From Rossellomorea marisflavi (lineage in GTDB: Bacteria > Bacillota > Bacilli > Bacillales > Bacillaceae_B), in contig NZ_LGUE01000004.1 in the NCBI RefSeq assembly GCF_001274775.1, positions 975,147 through 1,039,146 of the forward strand: a stretch of 64,000 bases of DNA, read 5' to 3'. Position 1 is the stretch's first letter. Each line of letters starts with the position of its first letter. The position numbers were made by a program, and so were the translations under genes. The notes beneath the pieces are model-generated. The model was not told where the DNA came from. It saw only the letters and a program-made list of their open reading frames with translations, and ran no database searches. Shown here in pieces: positions 26,312 to 35,975 of the stretch.

Positions 26312-27259
26312 TTATAGGACGGATTGGAGGATGGCCTTCTGGACGTGGAGGCGGTTTTCAGCTTGCTGGAAAACCGCCGATTGCGGTCCATCGATGACCT
26401 CCGCAGTGACCTCTTCCTCACGATGGGCCGGCAGGCAATGAAGGAAGCTTGCATCGGCTGCTGCATGGCTCATGAGACCGGCATTCACTTGATACGGTGT
26501 AAATGCCGTCATACGGGTTTCCGCCTCCTCTTCCTGCCCCATGCTCGCCCATACATCCGTATAGACGATGTTAGCGCCTGCTACGGCCTCCACGGGGTCA
26601 TAATGCAGCGTGTAGCTCCCACCATTGAGCTTGGCCAGCTGCAACGTCTGTTCTTCGATCTCCTTCACAGGCTCATACCCTTCCGGACAGGAGACGACGA
26701 CGTCCATGCCGAGCTTTGCCGCAAGGATCATGAACGAGTGGGCGACATTGTTCCCATCCCCGATGAAAACAGCCTTTACCCCTTTGAAGCTTCCTTTCAG
26801 CTCCAGGATCGTCAGGACATCTGCAAGGGCCTGACAAGGGTGATAGGTATCACACAGCCCATTGATGACGGGAACGGAAGCATGCTTTGCAAGCTCCGTG
26901 ACCGTTTCGGTATGGAAGGTCCTGATCATGATCCCATCTACATAGGAGGATAGCACCTTTGCCGTATCGGCGATGGTCTCTCCCCTTCCCAGCTGGATAT
27001 CTTTCGAATTCAGGTAGATGGCGTGACCACCCATTTGGAGCATGCCTGCTTCGAACGAAACCCTTGTACGGGTTGACGATTTTTCAAAGATCATGGCAAG
27101 GGTCTTCCCTTCCAGCTTCTTGGAATGGGGCTGTTTCTTCAGGCTTTGGGCAAGATCCAGCAGCTCGAGGATTTCATCCGTTGAATAATCCAGCCAGGTT
27201 ACCACATCACGCCCCTTGAACGCATTCCCCACACTTTTTAAGGCTGTACTTGATTTCAT
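26312..27259 (-). CDS. argF: Ornithine carbamoyltransferase ArgF
   Basis: 315 residues. It condenses carbamoyl phosphate and ornithine to citrulline in arginine synthesis. Motifs: the carbamoyl-phosphate loop SSTRTR (61-66), a MGGHAIYL strand near 76-83, and the ornithine-site HCLP (274-277). The start lies in an ATGA overlap with carB (27256-27259), confirming coupling. Last gene of the arginine operon, as in B. subtilis. Confidence 0.95.
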   Translation of the reverse strand: MKSSTALKSVGNAFKGRDVVTWLDYSTDEILELLDLAQSLKKQPHSKKLEGKTLAMIFEKSSTRTRVSFEAGMLQMGGHAIYLNSKDIQLGRGETIADTAKVLSSYVDGIMIRTFHTETVTELAKHASVPVINGLCDTYHPCQALADVLTILELKGSFKGVKAVFIGDGNNVAHSFMILAAKLGMDVVVSCPEGYEPVKEIEEQTLQLAKLNGGSYTLHYDPVEAVAGANIVYTDVWASMGQEEEAETRMTAFTPYQVNAGLMSHAAADASFLHCLPAHREEEVTAEVIDGPQSAVFQQAENRLHVQKAILQSVL

Positions 27260-30200
27260 ACTCCGCTCACTCCTTGCTTGATTTTGTATTCGGTCAAATG
27301 AATCGGTGCCCCGCCTGCCCCTTGACTCCTGATGAACGCGAGGAGTGTAGCGGGCTCTGTGATCACGGTGATCCCGGCCTCCAAGGCTTCGATCCTTTTC
27401 TCCTTACCTTCTCTGGTCTGTTCGTCATTATAGTAAAGGGCAGCCCCGTCGGACTTCACCCAGCTTTTGAATCCGGCGGTTCCCGAGGTCCCATGCTTCA
27501 CAAGCTCACTGTCCTTGGCATCCACAAAGATCGTCCCACCTGCCTCCATGTCATCATGAAGGGTAACGAACACTTTATGCAGGGCTTCCTCCACCGTCCC
27601 CCCGATGCAAAGACCTTCTCCAGTGGACTTCATATTGGCTCCCAGGGTCTGATCCAATTCCGGAAGGGCATGAGAAGAGAAGACGGGATATTTCACTCCT
27701 TTGAGATTGACATCCTGAGGAGATGGAACATCGAATGCACTCAGCTCCGCTGATGGATCAGCCAGGAGGTCGATTGCCAGATCGACGAGTGGATAGCCGA
27801 TGATCTTGCTTACAATCGGGATCGTCCGACTCGCCCTCGGGTTCACCTCGAGCATGAGGAGTTCGTCACCCTTGAGAAGGAACTGGATATTCATGAGCCC
27901 TTTATAACCGAGGGACGAGATGAGACTGTCGGCATATTCACCGATCCTGGCCACGATGTGCTCTGGGACCGATTCGGAAGGGAAGATGGACATACTATCG
28001 CCGGAATGGACCCCTGCCCGCTCGATATGCTCCATGACGCCTGGTATATAGGCTTTTTTTCCGTCCGCCACCAGGTCTACCTCCACTTCTCCACCTGCTT
28101 TGAACTCATCGATCAGGATCGGGAAGTAGGAGGATTCCGCTTCTTCCAACAGTTCCTTCAGTTCCCCAGGTGTCTCCACCTTGACCATTCCTTTTCCGCC
28201 TATTACGTAAGAAGGGCGGCACAGGAGCGGGTACGTGAGGGTTTTCGCCACTTGGATGGCCTCATTTCGGCTGTGGCAAATATCTCCGTTCACATGTGGA
28301 ATATCCAGTCGGTCAAGAAGCTCGTAGAAACGTTCGCGGTCCTCAAGATGATCGATGGTATCAAACGATGTGCCGAGAAGCTTCACTCCGTGTTCTTCAA
28401 GATCCTGCGCAAGATTCAATGCGGTCTGGCCACCGAACTGCACCAGTACGGCATCGATGGACTCGTGGGCAATGATGGCCAGGATCGATTCCTTCGTGAT
28501 CGGCTCAAAGTAAAGACGGTCTGCTGTTTCATAGTCCGTACTCACCGTTTCGGGATTGTTATTGACTGTGATGGTCGTATATCCGTGTTCCTTCAGGCGC
28601 TGTATGGCCTTGACGGCGCTGTAATCAAATTCGACGCCCTGACCGATCCTGATCGGTCCGGCTCCGATGATCAACACCTTTTTGTCCCCTTCCAGGGGTT
28701 CAATTTCATTTACACCATAGTAGGTCGAATACACGTAGTTCGTGACCGCTTCGAATTCACCGGCACATGTATCCACCATCTTGAAGACCGGTTTGAGGTC
28801 TTGCTTCCATGGGGCAATCCATTCGGGACTTTTCCCCGATAATGCCAGGATTTTATCATCATCGAACCGCTGCTCTTTGGCCTGCTTATAAAGGTGTTCG
28901 TCCAGGCTGCCGGTCTTCAGGCTGCTCTCGGTTTCCACCAGATGCTGAAGAACGCCAAGGAAAAGGGAATCAATCTCCGTCTTTTCATGTAGCTCCGACA
29001 CGGAATACCCTCTTCTCATCAGCTCTAGGAGTTCAAAGAATCGGAGATCCGTCGCCACGCCGATCCTCTGGAGCAGCTCTCCGTCCGTCGCCTCTCCTTT
29101 GAACTCAAGCCCCTGAGAAGAAATATCCAAGGATTGCACCGCTTTATGGAAGGCGGCCTCCATGGAACGTTCGATGGCCATCACTTCCCCCGTTGCCTTC
29201 ATCTTGGTCCCAAGGACACGGTTTGCTTCCGGGAATTTATCGAACGGCCATCTCGGGAACTTCACGACCACGTAGTCGAGGGCCGGTTCGAAACTTGCGA
29301 ATGTCGTTTGTGTCAGGGGATTGATGATTTCATTGAGCGTATAGCCGATGGCAAGCTTCACGGCAATCTTCGCAATCGGATACCCCGTCGCTTTAGATGC
29401 GAGGGCCGAAGACCTGCTTACCCGCGGGTTCACTTCGATCACATAGTATTGGCTGCTGTAAGGGTCTAAAGCAAACTGTATATTGCATCCACCGATCACT
29501 TCGAGGGCATCGACGATATCAAGGGCTGCCGTCCTCAGCATATGGAATTCCTGATCGGTCAAGGTCTGCGACGGGGCCACCACGATGGAATCCCCCGTAT
29601 GGACGCCCACTGGATCGAAGTTTTCCATATTGCACACCGATATACAGTTTCCTTTCGAATCTCTCATGACCTCATACTCGATTTCCTTGAAGCCCGCAAT
29701 GCTCTTCTCCACCAGGAGCTGGTGAATCGGGCTTGCCTTCAATCCCGTTCCGACAAGCTTTCGGTACTCTTCCTCGGTCGCCGCGATACCGCCTCCACGC
29801 CCCCCCAGTGTGTACGCAGGACGTACGATGACCGGATAGGAAACGGTCTCTGCGAAGGCAAGAGCCCCTTCCAGATCTTCGACGATGGCACTTTCCGCAA
29901 CGGGATGTGCCAGTTCATTCATCAGATCACGGAATTTCTCACGATCCTCCCCTTTTTGGATGGAAGGAACCGATGTACCAAGGAGCTTCACGCCATTTCC
30001 TTCAAGGATGCCTTTTTCATGAAGCTGAACGGCCAAGTTCAATGCCGTCTGGCCGCCAAGGTTGGCAAGGATGCCGTCTGGCTTCTCGATTTCGATGATC
30101 TTCGTTAGGGACGGGACCGTGAGTGGCTCGCAGTATACCTTATCCGCATACGTTGTATCCGTCATGATCGTTGCAGGGTTATGGTTCACAAGGACGACTT

Positions 30201-30327
30201 CATAGCCTTCTTCTTTCAGGGCCAGGCACCCCTGCGTCCCGGAATAATCAAATTCCGCCGCTTGACCAATGATGATGGGGCCTGAACCGATGATGAGGAT
30301 CTTGTTTAGTGTTGGCTCTTTAGGCAT
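27256..30327 (-). CDS. carB: Carbamoyl-phosphate synthase large subunit, arginine type
   Basis: 1023 residues from the ATG at 30327 (AGGGAGAG upstream); 21 extra N-terminal codons are discarded. Two ATP-grasp halves are visible: the first starts with KILIIGSGPIIIGQAAEFDYSG, the second with KVLIIGAGPIRIGQGVEFDYS near residue 535. A C-terminal MGS-like region (about 920-1023) completes it. It is somewhat shorter than pyrimidine-type enzymes (~1070), as expected for the arginine-repressed isozyme. It overlaps carA by 8 bp and argF by 4 bp. Confidence 0.95.
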   Translation of the reverse strand: MPKEPTLNKILIIGSGPIIIGQAAEFDYSGTQGCLALKEEGYEVVLVNHNPATIMTDTTYADKVYCEPLTVPSLTKIIEIEKPDGILANLGGQTALNLAVQLHEKGILEGNGVKLLGTSVPSIQKGEDREKFRDLMNELAHPVAESAIVEDLEGALAFAETVSYPVIVRPAYTLGGRGGGIAATEEEYRKLVGTGLKASPIHQLLVEKSIAGFKEIEYEVMRDSKGNCISVCNMENFDPVGVHTGDSIVVAPSQTLTDQEFHMLRTAALDIVDALEVIGGCNIQFALDPYSSQYYVIEVNPRVSRSSALASKATGYPIAKIAVKLAIGYTLNEIINPLTQTTFASFEPALDYVVVKFPRWPFDKFPEANRVLGTKMKATGEVMAIERSMEAAFHKAVQSLDISSQGLEFKGEATDGELLQRIGVATDLRFFELLELMRRGYSVSELHEKTEIDSLFLGVLQHLVETESSLKTGSLDEHLYKQAKEQRFDDDKILALSGKSPEWIAPWKQDLKPVFKMVDTCAGEFEAVTNYVYSTYYGVNEIEPLEGDKKVLIIGAGPIRIGQGVEFDYSAVKAIQRLKEHGYTTITVNNNPETVSTDYETADRLYFEPITKESILAIIAHESIDAVLVQFGGQTALNLAQDLEEHGVKLLGTSFDTIDHLEDRERFYELLDRLDIPHVNGDICHSRNEAIQVAKTLTYPLLCRPSYVIGGKGMVKVETPGELKELLEEAESSYFPILIDEFKAGGEVEVDLVADGKKAYIPGVMEHIERAGVHSGDSMSIFPSESVPEHIVARIGEYADSLISSLGYKGLMNIQFLLKGDELLMLEVNPRASRTIPIVSKIIGYPLVDLAIDLLADPSAELSAFDVPSPQDVNLKGVKYPVFSSHALPELDQTLGANMKSTGEGLCIGGTVEEALHKVFVTLHDDMEAGGTIFVDAKDSELVKHGTSGTAGFKSWVKSDGAALYYNDEQTREGKEKRIEALEAGITVITEPATLLAFIRSQGAGGAPIHLTEYKIKQGVSGV

Positions 30328-31384
30328 AGATTTTCTCTCTCCCTGACTTTGTAATGGATTGATGGAACTGTTCAAATATCCACGATGCATCTTCCGGGCC
30401 TGGACGGGCTTCCGGATGGAACTGGACGCTCACGATCGGTTTGGTCCTGTGCTGAAGCCCCTCAAGGGAGCCGTCATTTACATTCCGGAAGCGTGGATAC
30501 AGCTCCGTGCCGGCAAGGCTCGCCGGCTCGACAACATAGTTATGATTCTGGGACGTGATGAATACTTTCCCCGTCTCTCCGTCGATCACGGGATGATTCG
30601 CCCCCCGATGACCAAACAAAAGCTTCTCGGTATTCCCACCGAGGGCAAGGGCGATGAGCTGGTGACCGAGACAGATACCTAGGGTCGGCACCTCAAGGAT
30701 CTTCTCCTTCAGCACGGTCAGAAGATCCGTCATTTCCTTTGGATCCCCTGGTCCATTGGAGAGGACCATTCCGTCGTACTCAAGATGATCAAGCTGATCG
30801 AGCTGATGGAAAGGAACGACCGTAACGGAACAGCCCAATTTGAGCAGACTGTTCACGATGGACTTCTTCACGCCGAAATCGATGACGGCAATGTGGGTAT
30901 TTCCGCTCCCCTGTCTCTGCAGGGACTGAGCGGCCACCCGTCCGATCTGACCGGTCAAATGGTCTTTCGATGGCATGACGGATGTGTGGGATATGCAGGC
31001 ATTCTGACTGCCTCCCTGCCGGATCGATTTGACCACCTGACGGGTATCGACCCCCGTCATATGGGGAATTTCCCACTTCACAAGGTAATCCTTCAAAGAC
31101 GAGTTGGCGTGATAATGGGAATACACATCAGGTGCTTGAAGCATGATCACACCCTTCACCTGGGGCTTCATGCTTTCGGAATCATCGTCGTTGATCCCGT
31201 ATTGGCCGATCAGGGGATACGTAAAGACAACAATCTGATCTTTATACGATGGATCGGTCAATACTTCCTGATAACCCGTCATTCCAGTGAAGAATACGAT
31301 TTCTCCCAATGCGGGTCCCTCCCCGCTCATGTGAACCTCCCCCTGAAAGGTGAGGCCATTTTCCAAACATAGATAACCAGGCAT
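30320..31384 (-). CDS. carA: Carbamoyl-phosphate synthase small subunit, arginine type
   Basis: 354 residues with AAGGAGG upstream. Glutamine amidotransferase subunit giving ammonia to CarB. It has the N-terminal CPSase domain (GEIVFFTGMTGYQEVLTDPSY, 27-47) and a class-I glutaminase domain with the catalytic C238 in GICLGHQL and the His/Glu pair in QFHPEA near 322-327. It is separated from argD by a 139-bp gap that carries AT-rich operator-like DNA. Confidence 0.95.
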   Translation of the reverse strand: MPGYLCLENGLTFQGEVHMSGEGPALGEIVFFTGMTGYQEVLTDPSYKDQIVVFTYPLIGQYGINDDDSESMKPQVKGVIMLQAPDVYSHYHANSSLKDYLVKWEIPHMTGVDTRQVVKSIRQGGSQNACISHTSVMPSKDHLTGQIGRVAAQSLQRQGSGNTHIAVIDFGVKKSIVNSLLKLGCSVTVVPFHQLDQLDHLEYDGMVLSNGPGDPKEMTDLLTVLKEKILEVPTLGICLGHQLIALALGGNTEKLLFGHRGANHPVIDGETGKVFITSQNHNYVVEPASLAGTELYPRFRNVNDGSLEGLQHRTKPIVSVQFHPEARPGPEDASWIFEQFHQSITKSGREKIYA

Positions 31385-31402
31385 GGGATTTCCTCCTTGA
31401 TG

Positions 31403-31446
31403 TATGAATTAATATTAATAATTAAGTATTTTTATACATTTATAAT
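31403..31446 (-). promoter_or_regulatory. Putative AhrC (ARG box) region upstream of carA
   Basis: Strongly AT-rich block with imperfect ARG-box-like repeats: TGTATAAAAATACTT and ATTAATTCATA (minus strand). It lies 20-60 nt before the carA start, inside the operon. It may bind the arginine repressor and give carAB-argF their own control. Consensus fit is partial. Confidence 0.45.
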
Positions 31447-31475
31447 CAAAAAAAGAACGGGAATCAAAGGTGTGT

Positions 31476-31515
31476 GCCTGGTGACCGACTGTCCGGCCGA
31501 TCACCATCACCAGGC
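31476..31515 (-). other. Hairpin in the argD-carA spacer
   Basis: Perfect 9-bp arms GCCTGGTGA / TCACCAGGC with a 22-nt loop, 9 nt past the argD stop. The nearest T-tract is about 20 nt further on, so it is not a canonical terminator. It may mark an RNA-processing or partial-attenuation point. Confidence 0.5.
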
Positions 31516-31523
31516 TCTCCCCC

Positions 31524-32672
31524 TTACACCACGGCCGTTGCCTTGCCGAGTGCTTCTTCCACTTTTGCCACCGCTTGATCGATCTCCTCCCGGCTGACGG
31601 TCAATGGAGGCAGGAGACGGATCACCTTCGGACCAGCCGGGAGCGTCAGAAGTCCGTTCTCCCTGAGATCCGTGATGATGCCCCCTGCTTCCGACTCAAG
31701 CCCGATCCCGATCATGAGGCCGTTCCCCCTGATGGAGACGTTATGAGCGGAAAGCTTATCCTTCAGTTCCTTCATGAAGTAAGCTCCCTTATCCTCTACT
31801 TCCTGTAAGAAAGAAGGGACGAAGATTGTCTCAAGCGTTGCTTTGGCCGCTGCCATGGCAAGGGGATTCCCACCGAACGTGGAGCCATGTGTTCCAGGAG
31901 AGAATGAAGCCGTGAGGGCCTCCTTCCCGATCATGGCGCCGACAGGAAAACCACTGCCGAGTCCCTTCGCCGCCGTGACGATGTCAGGGTTCAGATCATG
32001 ATGCTGATACGCGAATGGTCTTCCCGTACGTCCGATACCGGTCTGGACTTCATCGACGATAAGGAGGGCGCCCCATTCCCTGCACTTCGCCTCGACTGCC
32101 TTCAGGAAAGCGGTGGTACCCGGTATCACGCCTCCCTCGCCCTGGATGATTTCCACCATGATGGCGGCTATCTCGTCCCCTTTGATGCCTTCAAGGGCCG
32201 ATTCGTCATTATACGGTAAATAGTCAAAGGAAGGAGCTAAGGGGCCAAAGCCACTATGCACTTTTTCCTGACCGGTGGCGCTCATCGTGGCGAACGTCCG
32301 GCCATGGAAGGATTGTTTGAACGTCAGGATCTTCGTTTTACCCGTGTGCTTCTTGGCAAGCTTGATGGCTGCTTCATTCGCTTCGGCTCCGCTGTTGCAG
32401 AAAAATACGGCCTCAAGATCCGTGTGTTCCGTCAAAAGGCCGCCGACCTCTTCCTGAGCGGTGATGGGGAACAGATTGGAGACATGCCATACCTTCTCCA
32501 ACTGCTCCTTCACCGCCTCTTTCACCACTTCGGGAGAGTGCCCGAGATTGCATACGGCAATTCCTGATATGAAGTCGAGATACGTGCGCCCTTCCCCGTC
32601 CTTCACGACCGTCCCTTTTCCTGAAACCAGTTCAAGTTCCCAGCGATTATACGTGGGGAATAAATGACTCAT
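31524..32672 (-). CDS. argD: Acetylornithine aminotransferase ArgD
   Basis: 382 residues, PLP-dependent class-III aminotransferase converting N-acetylglutamate semialdehyde to N-acetylornithine. Family features: SGAEANE (94-100) in the PLP phosphate site, DEVQTG (207-212) and the Schiff-base lysine K236 in TAAKGLGSG. Starts at 32672, overlapping the argB stop by 4 bp (ATGA). Confidence 0.95.
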   Translation of the reverse strand: MSHLFPTYNRWELELVSGKGTVVKDGEGRTYLDFISGIAVCNLGHSPEVVKEAVKEQLEKVWHVSNLFPITAQEEVGGLLTEHTDLEAVFFCNSGAEANEAAIKLAKKHTGKTKILTFKQSFHGRTFATMSATGQEKVHSGFGPLAPSFDYLPYNDESALEGIKGDEIAAIMVEIIQGEGGVIPGTTAFLKAVEAKCREWGALLIVDEVQTGIGRTGRPFAYQHHDLNPDIVTAAKGLGSGFPVGAMIGKEALTASFSPGTHGSTFGGNPLAMAAAKATLETIFVPSFLQEVEDKGAYFMKELKDKLSAHNVSIRGNGLMIGIGLESEAGGIITDLRENGLLTLPAGPKVIRLLPPLTVSREEIDQAVAKVEEALGKATAVV

Positions 32673-33460
32673 AATCGATTGACTCCTTCTGCTTGTATGA
32701 TTTTCGTCCCGACAATATTCCCTTCTTCGTAGAGGTTGCCTTTCCCTCCGACAATCATGACTTCCTTCATGCCCGAACCAAGGGTGGAGACAGCCGCTTC
32801 GACCTTCGGGATCATCCCGCCGTAAATGGTGCCTTCCTCCACAAGGGAGCGGATGCCTTCTACAGAGGTTTCTTGTATAAGATCGCCGTCCTTCAGGATG
32901 CCCGGGACGTCCGTGACCAATAATAGGCGTTCTGCCCCGAGACCCGCTGCAATCGCCGAAGCACCGAGATCGGCATTGACGTTCACCTTCACACCGCCGG
33001 ATGTGACGGCCAGTGGAGTGACGACGGGAACGTATCCGGAGGAGAGGAGATCTTCAAGAAGATCCGTGTTCACTTTCACGACTTTCCCCACCCGTCCGAG
33101 GACCCCCTCATCCAGGAATTCAGCAAGGAGGGTGCTGTTGTCGTAGCCGCACACGCCAACGGCTTTTACACCTGCGTGATTGAAGCGGTGCGTCAGGTCG
33201 CCGTTCACTTTTCCTTTCAGCATCTGTTCCGCCACCTCGAACACTTCATCCGTCGTCTTCCGCTGACCGTTGATGAAGGTGGAGCGGATGCCGAGCCTGT
33301 CTAGCATCCCGTTGATTTCCGGTCCGCCTCCGTGGACGATGACCACATGATAGTCTTCGGTCATGGAAGCGATGCTGTCGATAAAGGAGGACGGAAGCTG
33401 AGACATGACGCTGCCCCCTACTTTGACGACGACTGTTGCCTTACGTGCGGTAGCTTGCAT
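32669..33460 (-). CDS. argB: Acetylglutamate kinase ArgB
   Basis: 263 residues. It phosphorylates N-acetylglutamate. The family motif VVVKVGGSV is at about residues 9-17, then HGGGPEI near 43-49 and NADLG (about 161-165). Two in-frame starts exist, ATG 33478 and ATG 33460, both inside the end of argJ and both lacking a strong ribosome binding site. I take the inner one because it brings the length close to B. subtilis ArgB; translation is probably coupled to argJ. Confidence 0.9.
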   Translation of the reverse strand: MQATARKATVVVKVGGSVMSQLPSSFIDSIASMTEDYHVVIVHGGGPEINGMLDRLGIRSTFINGQRKTTDEVFEVAEQMLKGKVNGDLTHRFNHAGVKAVGVCGYDNSTLLAEFLDEGVLGRVGKVVKVNTDLLEDLLSSGYVPVVTPLAVTSGGVKVNVNADLGASAIAAGLGAERLLLVTDVPGILKDGDLIQETSVEGIRSLVEEGTIYGGMIPKVEAAVSTLGSGMKEVMIVGGKGNLYEEGNIVGTKIIQAEGVNRL

Positions 33461-34670
33461 TGATCTTGACGTAGTCATAGGTCAGGTCACACCCCCAAGC
33501 CTTCCCTTCTCCGCTTCCTTCCTGAAGGATGATGGAGATGCACACTTTTTCATTCTTCATATACCCGCTCACAAGCGCTTCGTCGAATGCCTGGGGTGTT
33601 CCCGAGGTGAACACGAGCGTCTCTCCGATGAAGATATCGCAAAGCTCCGGCTGAATCTTGATGTCACTGTGGCCCATGGCTCCCACGATGCGCCCCCAAT
33701 TCGGGTCCCCTCCAAAAAGTGCCGTCTTCACCAGGCTGGAACCGACGACCTTTTTGGCTACAACATTGGCTTCCCCGTCGGTGTGGGCCCCTTTGACTGT
33801 CACTTCGATCAGCTTGGTGGCACCCTCGCCATCGCGAGCGATCTGTTTGGCGAGGTCTTCACACACAAGGGTCAGCGCCTCCTGGAAAGAGGACCAATCA
33901 GGATGCTGTTCGTGAAGCTCTTCATTCCCGGCCAGTCCATTGGCCATCACGACCACCATATCATTCGTCGACGTTTCCCCATCTACGGTGATCTGATTGA
34001 ATGATCCGTCGATGGATGTCTTCAGGGCCGCTTGGAGGGCAGCAGACGAGATCGAAGCGTCCGTTGTGACGAATCCGAGCATCGTTGCCATGTTCGGATG
34101 AATCATACCGGACCCTTTTGCAGAGCCACCGATGGTAACGGTCTCTTCCCCCACCTTCACCCTGTAGCATGCCTTCTTTTCAATGGTATCCGTCGTGAGG
34201 ATCGCTTGCTGGAATGCAGCGGCCCCTTCTTGTGAATCCGACAGCTCGACCTCCTTGCACCCCCGCTCCATCTTATCCATCTGAAGCCATTCCCCGATCA
34301 CACCGGTGGAGGCGACAGCGATGTATTCTTCAGGAAGCTGCAATCGCTCCGCCATCCACTCCCTTGTCTGATAGGCATCTTTCAACCCCTGCTCGCCGGT
34401 GCAGGCATTGGCGATTGCACTATTGACGACAATGGCTTGCAGAAGCCCTTTTTTCCCGATGCTTTCCTGGGTGACTTTGAGAGGAGGAGCCTGGAAGTGG
34501 CTCTGGGTATAGACCGCCCCGCAGTTCGCCGGCACTTCGCTGTAAATGACCCCGAAATCTTTTTTGGCATAACGGAGCCCGATATGAAGTCCCCCGGCCT
34601 GATAGCCTTTGGGAGAAAGGATCGTTCCTCCCTGTACCTTCACAATCTCCTCTTTCTCTTTGACTTTCAT
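33441..34670 (-). CDS. argJ: Bifunctional ornithine acetyltransferase/N-acetylglutamate synthase ArgJ
   Basis: 409 residues from the ATG at 34670 (GAGGAG upstream); the 60-residue extension of the open frame runs into argC and is not real. ArgJ recycles the acetyl group from acetylornithine to glutamate. The self-cleavage site is present: NMATML with the nucleophilic T196, so two chains should form. The rest of the fold (SGMIHPNMATM, TDASIS) is standard. It overlaps argB. Confidence 0.95.
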   Translation of the reverse strand: MKVKEKEEIVKVQGGTILSPKGYQAGGLHIGLRYAKKDFGVIYSEVPANCGAVYTQSHFQAPPLKVTQESIGKKGLLQAIVVNSAIANACTGEQGLKDAYQTREWMAERLQLPEEYIAVASTGVIGEWLQMDKMERGCKEVELSDSQEGAAAFQQAILTTDTIEKKACYRVKVGEETVTIGGSAKGSGMIHPNMATMLGFVTTDASISSAALQAALKTSIDGSFNQITVDGETSTNDMVVVMANGLAGNEELHEQHPDWSSFQEALTLVCEDLAKQIARDGEGATKLIEVTVKGAHTDGEANVVAKKVVGSSLVKTALFGGDPNWGRIVGAMGHSDIKIQPELCDIFIGETLVFTSGTPQAFDEALVSGYMKNEKVCISIILQEGSGEGKAWGCDLTYDYVKINASYRT

Positions 34671-34684
34671 GATTTCTCCTCCTC

Positions 34685-35719
34685 TTAAGGATAAATTGGA
34701 TAGTGATGAAGCCCGGTCGTTTCGTGCCAGCCGAACATCATATTCATATTCTGGACCGCCTGACCGGCTGCACCTTTCATCAGGTTGTCGATGACGGAAA
34801 CAATCGTGACGCGGCCCGTCCGTTCGTCCATGGACAAGCCTATGTCGCAATAGTTGGTCCCGAATACCTCTTTTGTCCCTGGGAACCCTCCTTTGGGTCG
34901 TACCCGGACAAAGGGATGGTCATCGTACTCTTCACGGTAGGAAGCAAGAAGCTCTTCAGTGGAAGAAGGATCCTTCAGTTCCACATAGATCGTCGCCATG
35001 ATGCCCCTGGTCATGGGCACGAGATGGGTGGAAAACGTGATCGGACCCGCATCGAGAGCCCATTCGTGAAGCTGCTGTTCGATTTCCGGTGTATGCTGGT
35101 GCTCATGTACTTTATAGATACGGAAGTTTTCCTGTGTTTCCGCGAAATGACCTGCAAGAGAGGCTTTGCGCCCTGCTCCGGAGAGACCCGTCTTGGCGTC
35201 GATGATGACACTGCCCGGCTTGATCCTCCCGGCGGCAGCCAGCGGATACAAGCCTAGCAGGACGGCCGTCGGGAAACAGCCGGGGTTGGCGATCAACTCG
35301 GCATCCCTGATCGAGCGTCCGTTGCACTCAGCAAGACCGTATACAGCCCTTTCCAGGGTGTCGGCGGGTGCTGCTTCGCCGTGATACCAGGTTTCATAGG
35401 CTCCACGTTCTTTCAGGCGCAAATCTCCTGAAAGGTCGATCACCTTCGCCTGACCACCGAGCAAGCCTGGTGTCATCTTCTTCGAGATCCCTGACGGCGT
35501 CGCCAGGAAGACCACATCGAGTCCCTTCATTTGTTCTTCATCGATCGGATGGACACGTTGTTCACTGATCCCGTACAGATGGGGATATTGTTCCGTATAA
35601 GGTGTTCCATCGAGGGAGGACGAGTACAGGACACATTCCCTGACCTCCGGGTGATTGGACAGCAGCCGGTACAATTCGACGCCCCCATATCCCGTGCTCC
35701 CTACAATACCAACTTTCAT
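34685..35719 (-). CDS. argC: N-acetyl-gamma-glutamyl-phosphate reductase ArgC
   Basis: 344 residues from the ATG at 35719 (GGTGA-type ribosome binding site; four earlier codons are an alternative). NADPH-dependent reduction of acetylglutamyl phosphate. N-terminal GSTGYGG (7-13) is the dinucleotide loop; the active-site cysteine is C148 in ANPGCFPT; the HxP motif follows. First gene of argCJBD-carAB-argF. Confidence 0.95.
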   Translation of the reverse strand: MKVGIVGSTGYGGVELYRLLSNHPEVRECVLYSSSLDGTPYTEQYPHLYGISEQRVHPIDEEQMKGLDVVFLATPSGISKKMTPGLLGGQAKVIDLSGDLRLKERGAYETWYHGEAAPADTLERAVYGLAECNGRSIRDAELIANPGCFPTAVLLGLYPLAAAGRIKPGSVIIDAKTGLSGAGRKASLAGHFAETQENFRIYKVHEHQHTPEIEQQLHEWALDAGPITFSTHLVPMTRGIMATIYVELKDPSSTEELLASYREEYDDHPFVRVRPKGGFPGTKEVFGTNYCDIGLSMDERTGRVTIVSVIDNLMKGAAGQAVQNMNMMFGWHETTGLHHYPIYP

Positions 35720-35756
35720 TGCATTCACCACTCACATATTTTTTAAATTAGGTATA

Positions 35757-35785
35757 ATTATAGGTATGTATATTAATAAAATCAA
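35757..35785 (-). promoter_or_regulatory. Sigma-A promoter of the arginine operon
   Basis: Minus strand TTGATT (35780-35785), 17-nt spacer and a perfect TATAAT (35757-35762), about 38 nt upstream of the argC start. Confidence 0.85.
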
Positions 35786-35820
35786 TAGTATATTTATAAA
35801 TAATTATTTTATTTAAATAG
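35763..35820 (-). promoter_or_regulatory. Putative AhrC operator (ARG boxes) at the argC promoter
   Basis: AT-only stretch overlapping and upstream of the -35 hexamer with imperfect 18-mer palindromes (ATAATTATTTATAAAT, TTATTAATATACAT on the minus strand) resembling ARG boxes. Location fits repression of arginine genes by AhrC/ArgR. Spacing and consensus cannot be scored here. Confidence 0.55.
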
Positions 35821-35934
35821 TTTGGTAATTGGTCCCCGTTTTTTCCCTGAATATAGGTGACGATGGACCGTTCCTTCCGATAGGCCCAATACGTCCTCAC
35901 TCGACAGGAAGGAATAATCATTCATCCCTTTGCA

Positions 35935-35965
35935 TAAAAAATCCGGCCGCTGCATGCGGACGGAT
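35935..35965 (-). terminator. Intrinsic terminator of aceBA
   Basis: ATCCG-T-CCGC...GCGG-C-CGGAT hairpin followed by TTTTTT on the minus strand, 11 nt past the aceA stop. Confidence 0.85.
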
Positions 35966-35975
35966 CCCCGTCGAA

